Shown here: positions 63,961 through 64,000 of the stretch, one piece after another
How positions within the stretch are numbered: position 1 is the stretch's first letter
Layout of the letters: every line of letters begins with the position of its first letter
Source of the DNA: an uncultured Paracoccaceae bacterium
GTDB taxonomy: Bacteria; Pseudomonadota; Alphaproteobacteria; Rhodobacterales; Rhodobacteraceae
Direction of reading: 5' to 3'
Assembly (NCBI GenBank): GCA_947500775.1
Contig: CANMTD010000002.1
Coordinates: forward strand, 248,001-312,000
DNA length: 64,000 bases
Translations under genes and position numbers: made by a program
Notes under the pieces: model-generated
Told to the model about the DNA's origin: nothing
The model's database searches: none
Seen by the model: only the letters and a program-made list of their open reading frames with translations

Positions 63961-64000
63961 GGGACGCGCAGTGCCCTATGGGTTTGAAGGTGTCAATGGG

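Overview
The window reads as chromosomal DNA of a GC-rich alphaproteobacterium of the order Rhodobacterales (roseobacter/Rhodobacter type). The signs are a circularly permuted two-piece tmRNA gene, an F1-ATPase inhibitor zeta-subunit gene beside purC, separate purS and purQ, DUF4169 and RHH proteins behind fumC, an SspB-alpha ClpXP adaptor, a beta-roll/Hint protein and phasin-like proteins under a TGC-rich palindrome. Most of the window is core genome in tight operons with TGATG or ATGA overlaps. No tRNA, rRNA, CRISPR array or complete insertion sequence was seen.

Layout. 0-2 kb: a cut-off ArgP/LysG-type regulator divergent from a LysE/ArgO exporter, then an EamA transporter. 2-5 kb: a two-hairpin intergenic element, the zeta subunit, and purC, an exported RraB-like protein, purS and purQ. 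5-8 kb: a DctB/DctD-type two-component system whose regulator lacks the GAFTGA loop. 8-15 kb: RNase E with a long leader, CcdA, and a membrane alpha/beta hydrolase translationally coupled to a cytochrome P450. 15-20 kb: small proteins, fumC with its tail genes, sspB, and a chromate module (chrA plus a rhodanese/chromate-resistance protein). 20.3-20.6 kb: permuted ssrA, with a decayed stretch and a lower-GC PD-(D/E)XK nuclease-like gene next to it.

22.6-36 kb is mainly minus strand: purF, cvpA, radA, a PqiA-like protein, then dnaB-alr-mlaE-mlaF, pyrE, a GAF histidine kinase and pyrC. 36-40.5 kb: a histone-H1-tailed phasin-like protein, a second phasin-like protein, a DUF1127 protein and a three-gene surface-glycan-like module. 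40.7-50.1 kb: a form II CO-dehydrogenase-like molybdenum hydroxylase locus (MoxR ATPase, VWA protein, two YeeE/YedE sulfur transporters, XdhC/CoxF, MoeA-like protein, coxS-coxL-coxM). 50.4-64 kb: Hint protein, PPK2, CorC-like exporter, XerD, aroK-aroB, site-2 protease, SSB, lytic transglycosylase, retropepsin-like protease, MarC and an ABC-F ATPase.

The most interesting regulatory material is in and around the cox locus. A perfect FNR/FnrL-type box at the end of coxE is followed about 130 nt later by a strong terminator with no ORF between, so it may drive a small RNA. Next come a second FNR-like palindrome and a perfect TATATTC-N8-GAATATA repeat, which matches the SqrR-type consensus, directly before the sulfur transporter genes. 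A second perfect FnrL-type box precedes ppk2, and two DnaA-box-like 9-mers precede dnaB. All functional calls come from reading the sequence and recalling families; no database search was run.
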